From: Prevotella sp. P5-92
GTDB lineage: Bacteria > Bacteroidota > Bacteroidia > Bacteroidales > Bacteroidaceae
Reading direction: 5' to 3'
Assembly: GCF_002251245.1 (NCBI RefSeq)
Contig: NZ_NPJG01000038.1
Location: forward strand, 96,978 to 160,977
DNA length: 64,000 nucleotides
Shown: piece after piece, positions 8,516 through 17,618 of the stretch
Layout: each line of letters starts with the position of its first letter
Position numbering within the stretch: the first letter of the stretch is position 1
The notes under the pieces: model-generated
What the model saw: only the letters and a program-made list of their open reading frames with translations
Told to the model about the DNA's origin: nothing
The model's database searches: none
Translations under genes and position numbers: made by a program

Positions 8516-9472
8516 TTAGAGCAGTCTTCTTGCCACTTCCGCTACGGAGTCAACGGCTGACACGGTGTAGAAGTGGATGTTGTGTATGCCATGTGAATAC
8601 AGTTCCTTGCATTGTGCCACAGCCCATTCCACTCCGAGTTGTCTGGCCTCTTCGTCGGTCTTGCATTTTATGGCTTCGAGAGCCAACGACTGAGGTATGT
8701 CGCAATGGAACGTCTTTGGTACAATGGTGAGCTGGCTAAGCTTGGCGAAAGGCTTTATGCCGGGAATGATAGGTATGGTGATGCCAGCCTGTCGTGCCTT
8801 TTCAACAAACTCGAAGTATTTCTGGTTGTCGTAGAACAGCTGTGTCACGGCATAGTCGGCTCCGAGGTCTTGCTTCTCTTTCAGATGTTGGAGGTCCATC
8901 TCAAGGTTTGGTGCTTCCTCGTGTTTCTCTGGGTAGCATGCCACACCGTAGTCAAACTTCTCTCCCGGACATTTTATCGGAGTGCCATCAGCAAAGAATC
9001 CTTCGTTGAAGCGGTTTACCTGACGTATGAGGTCGGTAGTGTGCTCGTGGCCGCCTGGTGTAGGGATGAAGCGCGGGTCTTCCTTGGCTTTGTCGCCTCT
9101 GAGCAGCAGCAGGTTGGATATGCCGAGAAACTGCAGGTCGAGCAGTTCATATTCAATGTCCTCTACTGTCGCGCCACTGCAGATGACGTGTGGCTGAACA
9201 GGAATGCCATACTTGTTCTGTATTGCTGCGGCGATGGCAATGGTGCCTGGGCGGCGGCGTATGCGCTGTCGCTGCAAGAGACCGTTGTCCATCTCGTGAT
9301 ATACAAACTCGCTGTGGTGTGTGGTGATGTTGATAAACAGAGGATCAAACTCCTTTAGCTTGTCTATTGTAGCGAAGAGTTTGTCTGTTCCTGTTCCTTT
9401 TAGCGGAGGCAGCACCTCAAACGAGAAATGTCTCTTGTCTTTGTCTTTATTTATTAGTTCGATAACTGTCAT
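8516..9472 (-). CDS. metF: 5,10-methylenetetrahydrofolate reductase
   Basis: Flavoprotein that reduces methylene-THF to methyl-THF for methionine synthesis. 318 residues, the normal bacterial length, as a single TIM-barrel. Seen motifs: HFSFEVLPP at the N terminus with the catalytic Glu, TTHHSE, and the substrate/FAD segments ADYAVTQLFYDNQKYFEF and PIIPGIKPF. First gene of the minus-strand run leading to gldH. A TAATTTTG promoter core lies 27 bp upstream of the start (9499-9506). Confidence 0.97.
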   Translation of the reverse strand: MTVIELINKDKDKRHFSFEVLPPLKGTGTDKLFATIDKLKEFDPLFINITTHHSEFVYHEMDNGLLQRQRIRRRPGTIAIAAAIQNKYGIPVQPHVICSGATVEDIEYELLDLQFLGISNLLLLRGDKAKEDPRFIPTPGGHEHTTDLIRQVNRFNEGFFADGTPIKCPGEKFDYGVACYPEKHEEAPNLEMDLQHLKEKQDLGADYAVTQLFYDNQKYFEFVEKARQAGITIPIIPGIKPFAKLSQLTIVPKTFHCDIPQSLALEAIKCKTDEEARQLGVEWAVAQCKELYSHGIHNIHFYTVSAVDSVAEVARRLL

Positions 9473-9498
9473 TTCGTTCCAAATAAAACATTTGGCGA

Positions 9499-9506
9499 CA
9501 AAATTA
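9499..9506 (-). promoter_or_regulatory. Promoter core (-7) of metF
   Basis: TAATTTTG on the minus strand matches the Bacteroidota -7 consensus TAnnTTTG, 27 bp before the metF start. No TTTG is found at the ideal 20-bp spacing upstream, so only the core is supported. Confidence 0.55.
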
Positions 9507-9550
9507 CAAAAAAAAATCCAAACTTAGGGCATTTTCGAAGAAAAAGCGTA

Positions 9551-9587
9551 AAAAAAAGAGGGGAAGTGCTGTTCTTCCCCTCTTTTT
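9551..9587. terminator. Bidirectional rho-independent terminator after the GH51 gene
   Basis: Arms AAGAGGGGAAG and CTTCCCCTCTT around a 7-nt loop, flanked by A and T runs on both sides, lie immediately after the GH51 stop codon and before metF on the minus strand. It should stop minus-strand transcription from the arabinofuranosidase gene. Confidence 0.9.
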
Positions 9588-9590
9588 GTA

Positions 9591-11567
9591 TTATTTCTCT
9601 ATGATATAGAGCTTGAATGTCATTGGTTGCAATACATCGTTGAGTATTGTGTTTTTCTTTCCTGCCTCGCATTTCATGGCTCCGTCAACGGGGCGGATCT
9701 TGTCAGGATTGTCTATTGAGTTCTCGTCGTCGAGACCATTGTGCGACAGTGTGATAGTCTTCACGGATTTCTCGCCTTTGAGACCCAAGAGGTTGACCGA
9801 AACGGGTTGTGCCGTTTTGCCAGTGTTGATAATCTTGACGATGACGGTGTTAGCCTTAGCGTCGAGTACAGAGCTGGCGAAGAGTCCGTTTTGTCCTTCC
9901 TGTCCAGCCACAAACTGCTTGTTCATAGTCAGTGGAAGCACGTTGGTTCCCTTGTTTTGGGCATACATCTGCTGTACGTAATAGCTTACGGTCTTGAACA
10001 TCTTAGTGTTGTCGAACCATATAAGGTCAGGACGCCACTGCCATCCGTCAACATGTGCGAGGAGAGGAGCGTAGGCGGTCATATATACCACGTCGGCATT
10101 GCGTTCAAGGTCGGTCATGAAGGCTGCCTCGTAGAGCGATGTCTCGTAGTGGTTCCATTTCTTTCCCTTTCCGTGGCAGGCATATTCGCCGGCAAACACT
10201 TTCGGACCCTTGCGGTCGTAGCTCTCGTAGCGCAGGCCATGGCTGAGGAACCACGACTCGGGGCGATAGAAATGCTCGTCCACGAGGTCTGCTTTCTGGC
10301 TTTTCATCGCTTCCCAACCGAGGTCAAACATCTTGCCTTCAGAGTCAGGACCGCTGGTGCCAACGATCTTTATCTCTGGATACTTTGCGCGGATACGCTC
10401 AACAAACGGCTTCAGGCGCTTGAAGTAGAGCTCGTCCCACTGCTCGTTGCCCACGCCGAGATATTTCATGTTGAATGGAGCTGGATGCCCCATTTCGATG
10501 CGCTTCTTTCCCCATTCGGTATTTTCGTCGCCATTAGCAAACTCGATGAGGTCGAGACAGTCTTGGATAAATGGCTCTAACTCATCCATTTTTGCGTGAG
10601 CGCACTCCTGGTTCCAGTTCTGGAACTGGCAAGCCATACCCACGTTGAGCACTGGAAGAGGCTCCGCGCCAATATCTTCAGATAGCTGGAAGAACTCGAA
10701 GAATCCGAGTCCGTAGCTCTGATAATAGTCGGGGAAGTAACGGTAGTCGAAGGTGTGCTCCCAACGGTTTTGGTTGAGAGGACGGTTCTCTACCGGACCG
10801 ATGGTGTTCTTCCACTGGTAGCGTGTGGCGAGGTCAACGCCTTCCACGATGCAACCTCCAGGGAATCGCAACAGTCCTGGGTGGATGTCGGCCAGCGCCT
10901 GGGCTATGTCACGACGCATACCATTCTGTCGGTTTTTGAATGTGTTGACCGGGAAGAGGCTCACGTGCTCGAGATCCACGGGGTTTGCTCCGGCAAGGAA
11001 GATGCGCAGGTTGGCATGATTGAAGGTGCGTGGCGACTTCACCACCACCTCATACTTCTTCCAGTCAGCTGAAGCAATCTCGAGCTTGTTCTCTGTAAAT
11101 TCCTGGTGCTCCTCCATGGTGTTTTGGTCAATGAGTTGCACCCTGATGGTTGTCTTTCCCTTTGGCGCCCTTGCCCATACAGTGAAGCGATAGCTCTCGC
11201 CTTTCTCCACTCCGATGCCGAAGTATCCTTCGTTTTGGATACCAGTGCGGCGCTCCTTATGTCCAGGGTCGCTGAGTGTGACATAGTGCGGACAGCGTTC
11301 GAATGGTCCGTCGTTCTTCAGCTTTACGTCGCCAAAGACTTGCCAACCCATAAAACTTTGGGGGAATTCAAAAGAACGGTTCTTGACCAATTCTCCATAC
11401 AGACCGCCGTCGGCGGCATAGTTGATGTCCTCAAAGAATAGTCCATACATGGTGTTTTGAACTGGGGCTCCCACCTTCTTGGTGTTGATGTCCATGACAT
11501 TTGTCTGGGCCTGTGCTGCCAATGCTGAAGCCAGTGCAATGGCGCAACCTAATGTTTTTAATTTCAT
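9591..11567 (-). CDS. Secreted alpha-L-arabinofuranosidase (GH51)
   Basis: Removes alpha-L-arabinofuranosyl side chains from plant polysaccharides such as arabinan and arabinoxylan. 658 residues with a signal peptide ending near AAQAQ, so it is exported. NTMYGLFFEDINYAADGG is the GH51 N-terminal motif. A carbohydrate-binding-like beta insertion occupies about residues 70-210. The acid/base Glu375 sits in GVGNEQW and the nucleophile Glu461 in FAGEYACH. It is divergent from a sugar symporter gene that could import the released pentose. Both promoters lie in the 193-bp gap. Confidence 0.94.
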   Translation of the reverse strand: MKLKTLGCAIALASALAAQAQTNVMDINTKKVGAPVQNTMYGLFFEDINYAADGGLYGELVKNRSFEFPQSFMGWQVFGDVKLKNDGPFERCPHYVTLSDPGHKERRTGIQNEGYFGIGVEKGESYRFTVWARAPKGKTTIRVQLIDQNTMEEHQEFTENKLEIASADWKKYEVVVKSPRTFNHANLRIFLAGANPVDLEHVSLFPVNTFKNRQNGMRRDIAQALADIHPGLLRFPGGCIVEGVDLATRYQWKNTIGPVENRPLNQNRWEHTFDYRYFPDYYQSYGLGFFEFFQLSEDIGAEPLPVLNVGMACQFQNWNQECAHAKMDELEPFIQDCLDLIEFANGDENTEWGKKRIEMGHPAPFNMKYLGVGNEQWDELYFKRLKPFVERIRAKYPEIKIVGTSGPDSEGKMFDLGWEAMKSQKADLVDEHFYRPESWFLSHGLRYESYDRKGPKVFAGEYACHGKGKKWNHYETSLYEAAFMTDLERNADVVYMTAYAPLLAHVDGWQWRPDLIWFDNTKMFKTVSYYVQQMYAQNKGTNVLPLTMNKQFVAGQEGQNGLFASSVLDAKANTVIVKIINTGKTAQPVSVNLLGLKGEKSVKTITLSHNGLDDENSIDNPDKIRPVDGAMKCEAGKKNTILNDVLQPMTFKLYIIEK

Positions 11568-11599
11568 ACTTTAATATAGGTATCAGTTAGTTCGTGTTG

Positions 11600-11631
11600 C
11601 AAAAATAGTTAAAATATTCGTGATATGCAAA
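11600..11631 (-). promoter_or_regulatory. Promoter of the GH51 gene
   Basis: On the minus strand TTTG (complement of 11628-11631) and TATTTTTG (complement of 11600-11607) are separated by 20 bp, matching the Bacteroidota -33/-7 consensus, 33 bp ahead of the start codon. Confidence 0.8.
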
Positions 11632-11650
11632 TTTTTTGGAAAAAAAGATG

Positions 11651-11658
11651 TAATTTTG
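11651..11658 (+). promoter_or_regulatory. Promoter core (-7) of the sugar symporter
   Basis: TAATTTTG on the plus strand, about 100 bp upstream of the symporter start. A short inverted repeat AAGAAT-N7-ATTCTT follows about 10 bp later in the leader and might bind a regulator. The best TTTG upstream is only 12 bp away, so the -33 box is not convincing. Confidence 0.5.
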
Positions 11659-11760
11659 TAGCCTATTTAAGAATTATAATTATTCTTTAAACAAATATCG
11701 GTGAAAATAAAGAGTTAAAACCAAAATACCAATCTTTTAAAAGACAAACAATTAAAGGTA

Positions 11761-13209
11761 ATGAATCAAAGTGCAACAGGTAGCAAATCCTACCTTATTT
11801 CAATCGTCATGGTAGCCGTCTTAGGCGGCTTACTCTTCGGCTACGACACAGCCGTTATCTCGGGAGCGGAAAAGGGATTGCAGGCTTTTTTCATGGGAGC
11901 GAGCGATTTCACGTACACAGACTTTTGGCATGGGTTTACCAGTTCCAGTGCCCTTATTGGCTGTATCATTGGCTCCGCATTGTCGGGACTATTGGCTTCT
12001 AACTGGGGTCGCAAGCGCACGCTCATCTTTGCAGGTGTGATGTTTTTCATCTCTGCATGGGGTTCGATGTCGCCAGAGACATTTGTTCTGCCCGAGGGCA
12101 AGCCCGACCTCACCCTTCTCATCGTGTTTAACATCTACCGTGTCATTGGTGGTGTCGGCGTTGGTCTTGCCTCAGCCGTATGTCCAATGTATATCGGTGA
12201 GATTGCGCCAAGCAATATCCGCGGTATGCTCGTGTCGTGGAACCAGTTTGCCATCATCTTCGGTCAGCTGGTGGTGTATTTTGTCAATTTCTTCATCCTT
12301 GGCGACCACATTGCTCCTGCCATAGAGAGCATCGGCAATGGCATGAACCAGATACTTAACAGTGGCGAGGCAGCCTGGGCCATTGAGACAGGATGGCGTT
12401 ACATGTTTGGCTCTGAGATGGTTCCTGCCGGACTGTTCGCCCTTCTCATCTGTTTCGTGCCTGAGACTCCGCGTTATCTTGCCATGACCGGACAAGACGA
12501 GAAAGCCGAGTATGTTCTTGCCCGCATCAATGGCGCGGCTAAGGCAAAGGAGATCCTCAACGAGATAAAGAACACCGTAACCGAGAAGACAGAACGCCTG
12601 ATGACCTATGGCTTCCTCTGCATCTTTGTCGGTGTGATGTTGTCGGTGTTCCAGCAGGCTGTGGGCATCAATGCGGTGCTCTATTATGCTCCGCGAATCT
12701 ACGAGGCAATGGGCTTTGACAATCCTATGGTGCTCACCGTGTTTAATGGTATCGTCAACCTTGGTTTCACCTGTGTGGCTATCTTCACCGTCGAGAAACT
12801 GGGCCGCAAGCCTTTGCTCATTGTCGGTTCGTTAGGAATGGCTGTAGGCGCCATCGGCGTGGCCTGTACGTTTGGCAATCCCGAGCTGCAGTTGCTGTGT
12901 ATGGTATCTATCATGGTCTATTCAGCATCGTTTATGTTCTCTTGGGGACCTATATGCTGGGTGCTCATCGCCGAGGTGTTCCCCAACACTATCCGTGGTG
13001 CAGCAGTAGCCATTGCAGTGGCTTTCCAGTGGATATTCAACTGGATTGTATCTACCTCGTTTGTTCCTCTTGCCAACAGCATGGGCTATTGGTTCACATA
13101 CGGCCTTTATGGCGTGATATGTATCGTTGCTGCCGTGTTTGTATGGCGTCTGGTGCCAGAGACCAAGGGCAAGACATTAGAGGATATGAGTAAACTTTGG
13201 AAGAAATAA
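11761..13209 (+). CDS. MFS sugar:proton symporter (XylE/GalP-like)
   Basis: Twelve-helix major facilitator of the sugar porter family in the inner membrane, 482 residues. Seen: GGLLFGYDTAVISGA in helix 1, the PETPRYL motif after helix 6, the QQAVGINAVLYYAP sugar-binding segment in helix 7 and PETKGKTLEDM at the C terminus. Extra residues between helices 1-2 and 5-6 resemble D-xylose porters. The divergent GH51 enzyme suggests arabinose or xylose as substrate, which is inference. The response regulator gene follows after 43 bp. Confidence 0.9.
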   Translation: MNQSATGSKSYLISIVMVAVLGGLLFGYDTAVISGAEKGLQAFFMGASDFTYTDFWHGFTSSSALIGCIIGSALSGLLASNWGRKRTLIFAGVMFFISAWGSMSPETFVLPEGKPDLTLLIVFNIYRVIGGVGVGLASAVCPMYIGEIAPSNIRGMLVSWNQFAIIFGQLVVYFVNFFILGDHIAPAIESIGNGMNQILNSGEAAWAIETGWRYMFGSEMVPAGLFALLICFVPETPRYLAMTGQDEKAEYVLARINGAAKAKEILNEIKNTVTEKTERLMTYGFLCIFVGVMLSVFQQAVGINAVLYYAPRIYEAMGFDNPMVLTVFNGIVNLGFTCVAIFTVEKLGRKPLLIVGSLGMAVGAIGVACTFGNPELQLLCMVSIMVYSASFMFSWGPICWVLIAEVFPNTIRGAAVAIAVAFQWIFNWIVSTSFVPLANSMGYWFTYGLYGVICIVAAVFVWRLVPETKGKTLEDMSKLWKK

Positions 13210-13252
13210 CACCTTATTATATTAATAATAACAAAAAAATTAAAGACTATCT

Positions 13253-13606
13253 ATGAGAAGAATATTGGTTGCAGAAGACAACGATAGTAACTTCATCTTG
13301 ATGGGTTACTTGCTTAAGAAGCATTACGAGGTGATACGCGCAATCAACGGTATTGACGCTGTTGAGAAGGTGGAGCAAGGCGGTATTGACATGGTGCTTA
13401 TGGACTTGAAGATGCCAGAGATGGACGGTCTGCAGGCCACACGTATCATTAAGGAGAAATATCCTGACATGCCTATCATCGCACTTACGGCCAACGCTTT
13501 CAGCAGCGACCGTGAGCAGGCTTTCGAAGCCGGTTGCGACGAGTTCCTTTCCAAACCCGTAAATTCTGAGCTTTGTCTTGAGACAATAGCAAAGCTGCTG
13601 AAGTAG
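13253..13606 (+). CDS. Stand-alone response regulator receiver protein (CheY-like)
   Basis: 117 residues forming only a receiver domain with no output domain. Phospho-acceptor Asp51 in VLMDLKMPEMDG, acidic pocket E8-D9 (AEDND), Thr79 in ALTAN and Lys101 in FLSKPV are all in place, so it should be phosphorylatable. It lies 43 bp behind the sugar symporter and may be cotranscribed with it. No histidine kinase is nearby, so the partner is unknown. It could act as an adaptor or phosphate sink. Confidence 0.9.
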   Translation: MRRILVAEDNDSNFILMGYLLKKHYEVIRAINGIDAVEKVEQGGIDMVLMDLKMPEMDGLQATRIIKEKYPDMPIIALTANAFSSDREQAFEAGCDEFLSKPVNSELCLETIAKLLK

Positions 13607-13634
13607 TAAAGACTGGCAAAACCAGGTAACTGAA

Positions 13635-13693
13635 AAGGAGTTAAGACAATATAGAATGCCATCCATGGGAATTCATATTTGTCTTAACTCCTT
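13635..13693. terminator. Long inverted repeat after the response regulator gene
   Basis: Perfect 15-bp arms AAGGAGTTAAGACAA (13635-13649) and its complement (13679-13693) with a 29-nt loop that can partly pair again. Located between two convergent genes, with AATCTTTTT just after. It probably ends transcription of the response regulator operon; the long loop is unusual for a simple terminator. Confidence 0.65.
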
Positions 13694-13702
13694 AATCTTT
13701 TT

Positions 13703-13770
13703 AAGCTAATGAGCCTTTAAGCACTTGAGCTAAAAAGCCATAAACACTTAACCTAATAAGCCTTAAAACA
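13703..13770. repeat. Three degenerate 20-25 bp tandem repeats
   Basis: Units 13703-13727, 13728-13750 and 13751-13770 share the pattern AGCTAAtnAGCCntaAACACTT with several mismatches. They lie between the long inverted repeat and the end of the tricorn-like protease gene. No coding capacity seen. Confidence 0.6.
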
Positions 13771-13782
13771 TAATGCCGATAG

Positions 13783-16700
13783 TTATTTCATCATTTCTCT
13801 TACGGCTCTTTCCAGTTGGCGGTCGTAGCCATTGATGATGTCTTCAGGCGTGTTATATACCTCGATGTCAGGGTAGAGTGTCGTGTTCTCGCCATAGACG
13901 CCGTCCATGCCGCGGCAGCCAACCTGAGGAATGCCGAATACGAGCGACGAGTCCATCATTCGTTCCCACCATACGGCGGTCATCGTTCCGGCTACAGGCG
14001 CGCCGATGAGTTTGCCTATGCCTAAGGTCTTGTAAACCCACGGGAAACCATGTCCGTTGCTATAGTCATCCTCGCATATCAGCACACACGAAGGCTTGGT
14101 CCACTTGTTGTATGGGTCGCGACCCACATACTGTCCACGAGGCACGAAATTCTGGTATTCTTTGCCTGAGAGCAGTGTGCAGAGATCGTCGTGCAACCAT
14201 CCTCCGCCGTTGTGGCGTTCGTCCACCACCACAGCCTTGCGGTTGCGGTTGCGGTCGCTGAGCAGTTCTTGATAAACGGTGCGGAAGCTCTCGCTGTTCA
14301 TCTCCTTGACGTGAACGTAAGCCACCGTTCCGCCCGAGATACTGTCAACAAACGCCCTGTTGCGATCCACCCAACGCTTGTAGAGCAATTCTCTTGTCTG
14401 AGCCTGTGACACAGGCTTTACTGTGATGGTTTCCTCTGTCTTGCCCTGAGCCTTGGCGAAGCTGACACGAATGTTTTTGCCAATCTTCCCGTCGAGAAGT
14501 CTGTTGTAGTCCTCGCCCGCGTTTATCTTCACTCCGTCGATGGCAGTGATGATAGAGCCAGGCTTGACTCCGGTGTTTTTCACGTCAAACGGTCCGCGTC
14601 GCAACACTTCCTTCACCTTCAGTCCGTCGCCATTGTAAGCCTCGTCAAAGAAAAGTCCGAGTTGTGCCGTCTGCATGACATTGCTGTAGGCATTGTATCG
14701 GCATCCCGTATGCGAGGCATTGAGCTCTCCGAGCATCTCCGACATCATCTCGGCAAAGTCGAAGTTATTGTTTATGTGCGGCAAGAACTTCTCGTATGTC
14801 TTGCGGTAGCCTTCCCAGTCAACACCGTGCAGGTTCTTGTCGTAGAACTTGTCTTTCACCTGTCTCCAAGCGTGGTCAAAGAGATATTGCCGCTCTTCGT
14901 ATGGCTTGTAGTTAAACCATGCCTCAAAGTCCACGTTTTTCTGTGATCCTGAGTTCAGATCCACCTTTGTGATGTTGCCGCGGCATACAAATGCGCTTTT
15001 GATGTCCTTGTCAGGCTGCATGGCAGCCACACCGATGCCTTTCATCAGTCGCTGCTTGTTGCCTTCCTTGTCTATCTTCCAAAGGTCGTAACTGTCCTCA
15101 TAGCGCACCTGGTAGTAGAGTGTGTTGCCGTCGGCCGAGAGCAGCATGTCGCCGATATGGGCAGAGTTGTTGGTGAGGCGCACTACACGGTCGCGGCAGT
15201 TGGTGGTGTCTAGTTCCAGTGCTTCCACCTTCTTCACTTCCACCTTGGCCTCGTCCTTGTCGTTGCCTTTCTTCTTGTCCTTCTCAGCCTTTTCCTTAGC
15301 CTTTTCTTCTTCCTCCTTCTTCTTCTTCAGTTCCTCGCGTGCCTTGTCGTCGCGAGCCACCTCTTCTTTGCTCATCCTGAAACGCTCGTAGGCGTCGAGG
15401 TCGAAGAACATGATATACACGTCGTCCTCGGCTCCCCAGCTGCCGTGACTGCGGTATCCGGCCCTGTCGCTTGCAAAGAGCATGGCTTTCCCGCCGAGCA
15501 CCCATTTGGGATTGCTCTCGGAGTATCCGCTGTTGGTGAGGTTATACACCTTTCCGTCCTCTTCTGCACTGACGAGGGCGATGTCCTGGCTGTTCCATCC
15601 TCCGGTGCCGATATACGATGCGAGAAGCCATCGGCTGTCGGGACTCCACGAGAATCCTATGTCGCCGTCGCTATACGAATAGACATAGTCGGCAGCGAGA
15701 GCCGTATGTGTTTTCTTGCTCTTCACGTCCATCACCTTCAGTGTACCGCGGTTTTCGTAGTAGGCTATCTTCTTGCCGTCGGGCGAGAAACTGGGCTGTT
15801 GTGAGGTGAGGTCGTTGTCGGTCATGCGTTCCTCTTCGATGTCGGTGGCGTAGCAGAACAGTCCTTCGTCTTTGTTTTTCAGCAGCGAGCGGTAAATCTG
15901 CCACACACCTCCTCGCTCCGACGCATAGACGATGCTGCGTCCGTCAGGCGCGAACTCAATGTCGCGTTCCTGCTCAGGTGTGTCGGTGATGCGCTTTGTG
16001 GTCTTGTATTCCACTGATGTGACAAAGACATCGCCGTGCATCACGAAGGCTATCTCCTTGCCGTTAGGCGACAGGCTTATCTCTTTCGCGCCTGAGCTGC
16101 TTATCTGTCTCACGAGGTCGCGGTCGGTGCGGTCAGCCGTGATGCTGATGTTCACCTTTCGGGGCTCTGTCTGTCCTTTGGCGAGGGTGTATATTTCGCC
16201 ATCGTAACCGAAGCAGAGGGTCTCGTTGGCAGCACTGGAGAGGAAGCGCACGGGATTGCCTTTGAAGTGGGTGCATTGTTGCTTCTGTGTGCCGTCGGCA
16301 TTGGCTCGATAGACGTTGAACGTCCCGTCCATCTCGCTGAGATAATAGAACGACTTGCCGTCAGCCGCCCAGACGGGGTTGCGGTCTTCGCCGGCAAAGT
16401 CGGTGATTTTCTTGTAGTTGTCTCCCTGCTTCATCCATATATCGCGGGCTATAGGCGAGGTGTGGTGCTTTCGCCAAGAGTCTTCATAGCCTTTGTTGTC
16501 GTGGTAAAGCACGTCGCCATTGGCGTTAAAGCTGATGTTCTCCATGGGTAGGGTAGAGTAGAGCTTTGGGCGCGAGCCGTTGGTGTCGGTCTCATATACC
16601 TGCAAGAATGAGCCGGCGAAGATGATGGATTCAGCCGACGGCATCACGCTTGCGGAGAAGAGGATGTGGTCGTTGTCGCGAAACACCATTGGCACTTCTC

Positions 16701-17025
16701 CGCCGCTGCCCGTGGTGAGTCGGCGTGGCTCGCCTCCGTTGGCGTCAACGATAAATACGTCGGCACTTCCTTCGCGGGTAGAGGCAAAGGCGATGTGTTT
16801 TCCGTCGGGACTCCATACGGGATGTGTGTCGTAGGCGGGATTAGAGGTCAGCTGTTGAGCTTTTCCTCCATTGGTTCCCACGGTGAAGATATCGCCTTTG
16901 TATGTGAAGGCGATACGACTTCCGTCAGGTGAGATGGCTGGATAGCGCATCCACAACGGGTTTTCCTGTGCTCCAACAGTGGCAGATGCCATCAGAAGCA
17001 AACCAAGGATTGATTTCTTTTTCAT
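13783..17025 (-). CDS. Tricorn-like S41 protease with N-terminal propellers
   Basis: Exported serine protease of 1080 residues. Order: signal peptide (about 1-19, cleaved near VGAQE), WD40-like PD40 beta-propeller repeats (many SPDGxxIAF motifs to about residue 550), a strongly charged Lys/Glu linker around 560-600, a tricorn core domain, a PDZ domain (GVKPGSIITAIDGVKI) and the S41 peptidase domain. The tetrad known from archaeal tricorn can be matched to SH in NASHTG, Ser in DDYSNGHGFP and Glu in GENTTLYPD. Such proteins probably degrade oligopeptides in the periplasm; the substrate is not predictable. Confidence 0.92.
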   Translation of the reverse strand: MKKKSILGLLLMASATVGAQENPLWMRYPAISPDGSRIAFTYKGDIFTVGTNGGKAQQLTSNPAYDTHPVWSPDGKHIAFASTREGSADVFIVDANGGEPRRLTTGSGGEVPMVFRDNDHILFSASVMPSAESIIFAGSFLQVYETDTNGSRPKLYSTLPMENISFNANGDVLYHDNKGYEDSWRKHHTSPIARDIWMKQGDNYKKITDFAGEDRNPVWAADGKSFYYLSEMDGTFNVYRANADGTQKQQCTHFKGNPVRFLSSAANETLCFGYDGEIYTLAKGQTEPRKVNISITADRTDRDLVRQISSSGAKEISLSPNGKEIAFVMHGDVFVTSVEYKTTKRITDTPEQERDIEFAPDGRSIVYASERGGVWQIYRSLLKNKDEGLFCYATDIEEERMTDNDLTSQQPSFSPDGKKIAYYENRGTLKVMDVKSKKTHTALAADYVYSYSDGDIGFSWSPDSRWLLASYIGTGGWNSQDIALVSAEEDGKVYNLTNSGYSESNPKWVLGGKAMLFASDRAGYRSHGSWGAEDDVYIMFFDLDAYERFRMSKEEVARDDKAREELKKKKEEEEKAKEKAEKDKKKGNDKDEAKVEVKKVEALELDTTNCRDRVVRLTNNSAHIGDMLLSADGNTLYYQVRYEDSYDLWKIDKEGNKQRLMKGIGVAAMQPDKDIKSAFVCRGNITKVDLNSGSQKNVDFEAWFNYKPYEERQYLFDHAWRQVKDKFYDKNLHGVDWEGYRKTYEKFLPHINNNFDFAEMMSEMLGELNASHTGCRYNAYSNVMQTAQLGLFFDEAYNGDGLKVKEVLRRGPFDVKNTGVKPGSIITAIDGVKINAGEDYNRLLDGKIGKNIRVSFAKAQGKTEETITVKPVSQAQTRELLYKRWVDRNRAFVDSISGGTVAYVHVKEMNSESFRTVYQELLSDRNRNRKAVVVDERHNGGGWLHDDLCTLLSGKEYQNFVPRGQYVGRDPYNKWTKPSCVLICEDDYSNGHGFPWVYKTLGIGKLIGAPVAGTMTAVWWERMMDSSLVFGIPQVGCRGMDGVYGENTTLYPDIEVYNTPEDIINGYDRQLERAVREMMK

Positions 17026-17057
17026 GTCTTCCCTTTCTTTTTTTATTTTTACAGCGG

Positions 17058-17089
17058 CAAAGTTACTAAAAAGAAATGAATGTTACAAA
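17058..17089 (-). promoter_or_regulatory. Promoter of the tricorn-like protease
   Basis: On the minus strand TTTG (complement of 17086-17089), 20-bp spacer, TAACTTTG (complement of 17058-17065). Full match to the Bacteroidota consensus, 33 bp before the start codon. Confidence 0.85.
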
Positions 17090-17233
17090 CGTTTTATGAT
17101 TTATTTAACTATTGTGCCGTTATGTATCTCATCAGCGACTTATTTTTTTACTCATGGAGAAAGAGAGCTATCTTCGACAGTTATTCTTAGAGTCAATCGC
17201 AAGCCGTTTTTTTGTGACAACTGAATACTCTTG

Positions 17234-17317
17234 TGTCACGGTCGTTCCATAGCGTGATGTCACGAGTGTTCCACAGCTATGGTACGGTCGTGACGTTAGG
17301 TGTGGTACGACCGTACC
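17234..17317. repeat. Cluster of direct and inverted repeats next to a surface-protein remnant
   Basis: Two 20-bp direct units (17234-17253 and 17259-17278), both of the form TGTCACGnnnGTTCCAnAGC, are followed by a perfect inverted repeat with 11-bp arms GGTACGGTCGT (17281-17291) and ACGACCGTACC (17307-17317) around 15 nt. CCATAGC/GCTATGG also pair across the second unit. Not associated with an intact gene. Confidence 0.75.
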
Positions 17318-17585
17318 AACAGTTATTCTGTCCTGCAAAGGTGCCTACATTAATGCTTCCACTTCCTCCAAAATAAGAGTCCAACACACCTAAGTTTTTT
17401 ATAGTACCATGGTTTGGTTTTAACATTCCAATATAATTTCCATCAGTAGATGGCATATAGATGCCACTAATGGTATGGCCATTGCCATCAAAGGTGCCTT
17501 CAAAGTCTTCTGGCATAATCCGTTGGTTGACCTGTGTGTTTCCTGCTTCGAGCATCTTTATCAATGGACCTAACAAAAAAAGCAC
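17277..17585 (-). pseudogene. Remnant of a GLUG-motif surface protein
   Basis: A 102-codon open frame with EGTFDGNGHTISGIY and GTIKNLGVLDSYFGG, which are typical of GLUG-type parallel beta-repeat segments in large Bacteroidota surface or secreted proteins. It lacks a signal peptide and both flanks: the upstream end runs straight into the tRNA-Met terminator and the downstream end into the repeat cluster. It is therefore best read as an internal fragment left by deletion or rearrangement, not as a functional gene. Confidence 0.65.
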
Positions 17586-17607
17586 TCACGATTTCTCGTA
17601 AGTGCTT
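17574..17607 (-). terminator. Terminator of tRNA-Met
   Basis: Minus-strand hairpin with arms GCACTTACGA and TCGTGAGTGC followed by a run of T, starting about 12 bp after the tRNA 3' end. Confidence 0.9.
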
Positions 17608-17618
17608 GCCTCTCACAG

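Noticed and set aside
9741..10580. Plus-strand open frame of 279 codons
   Set aside because: Shadow of the GH51 gene, which has catalytic residues and a signal peptide in the other strand.
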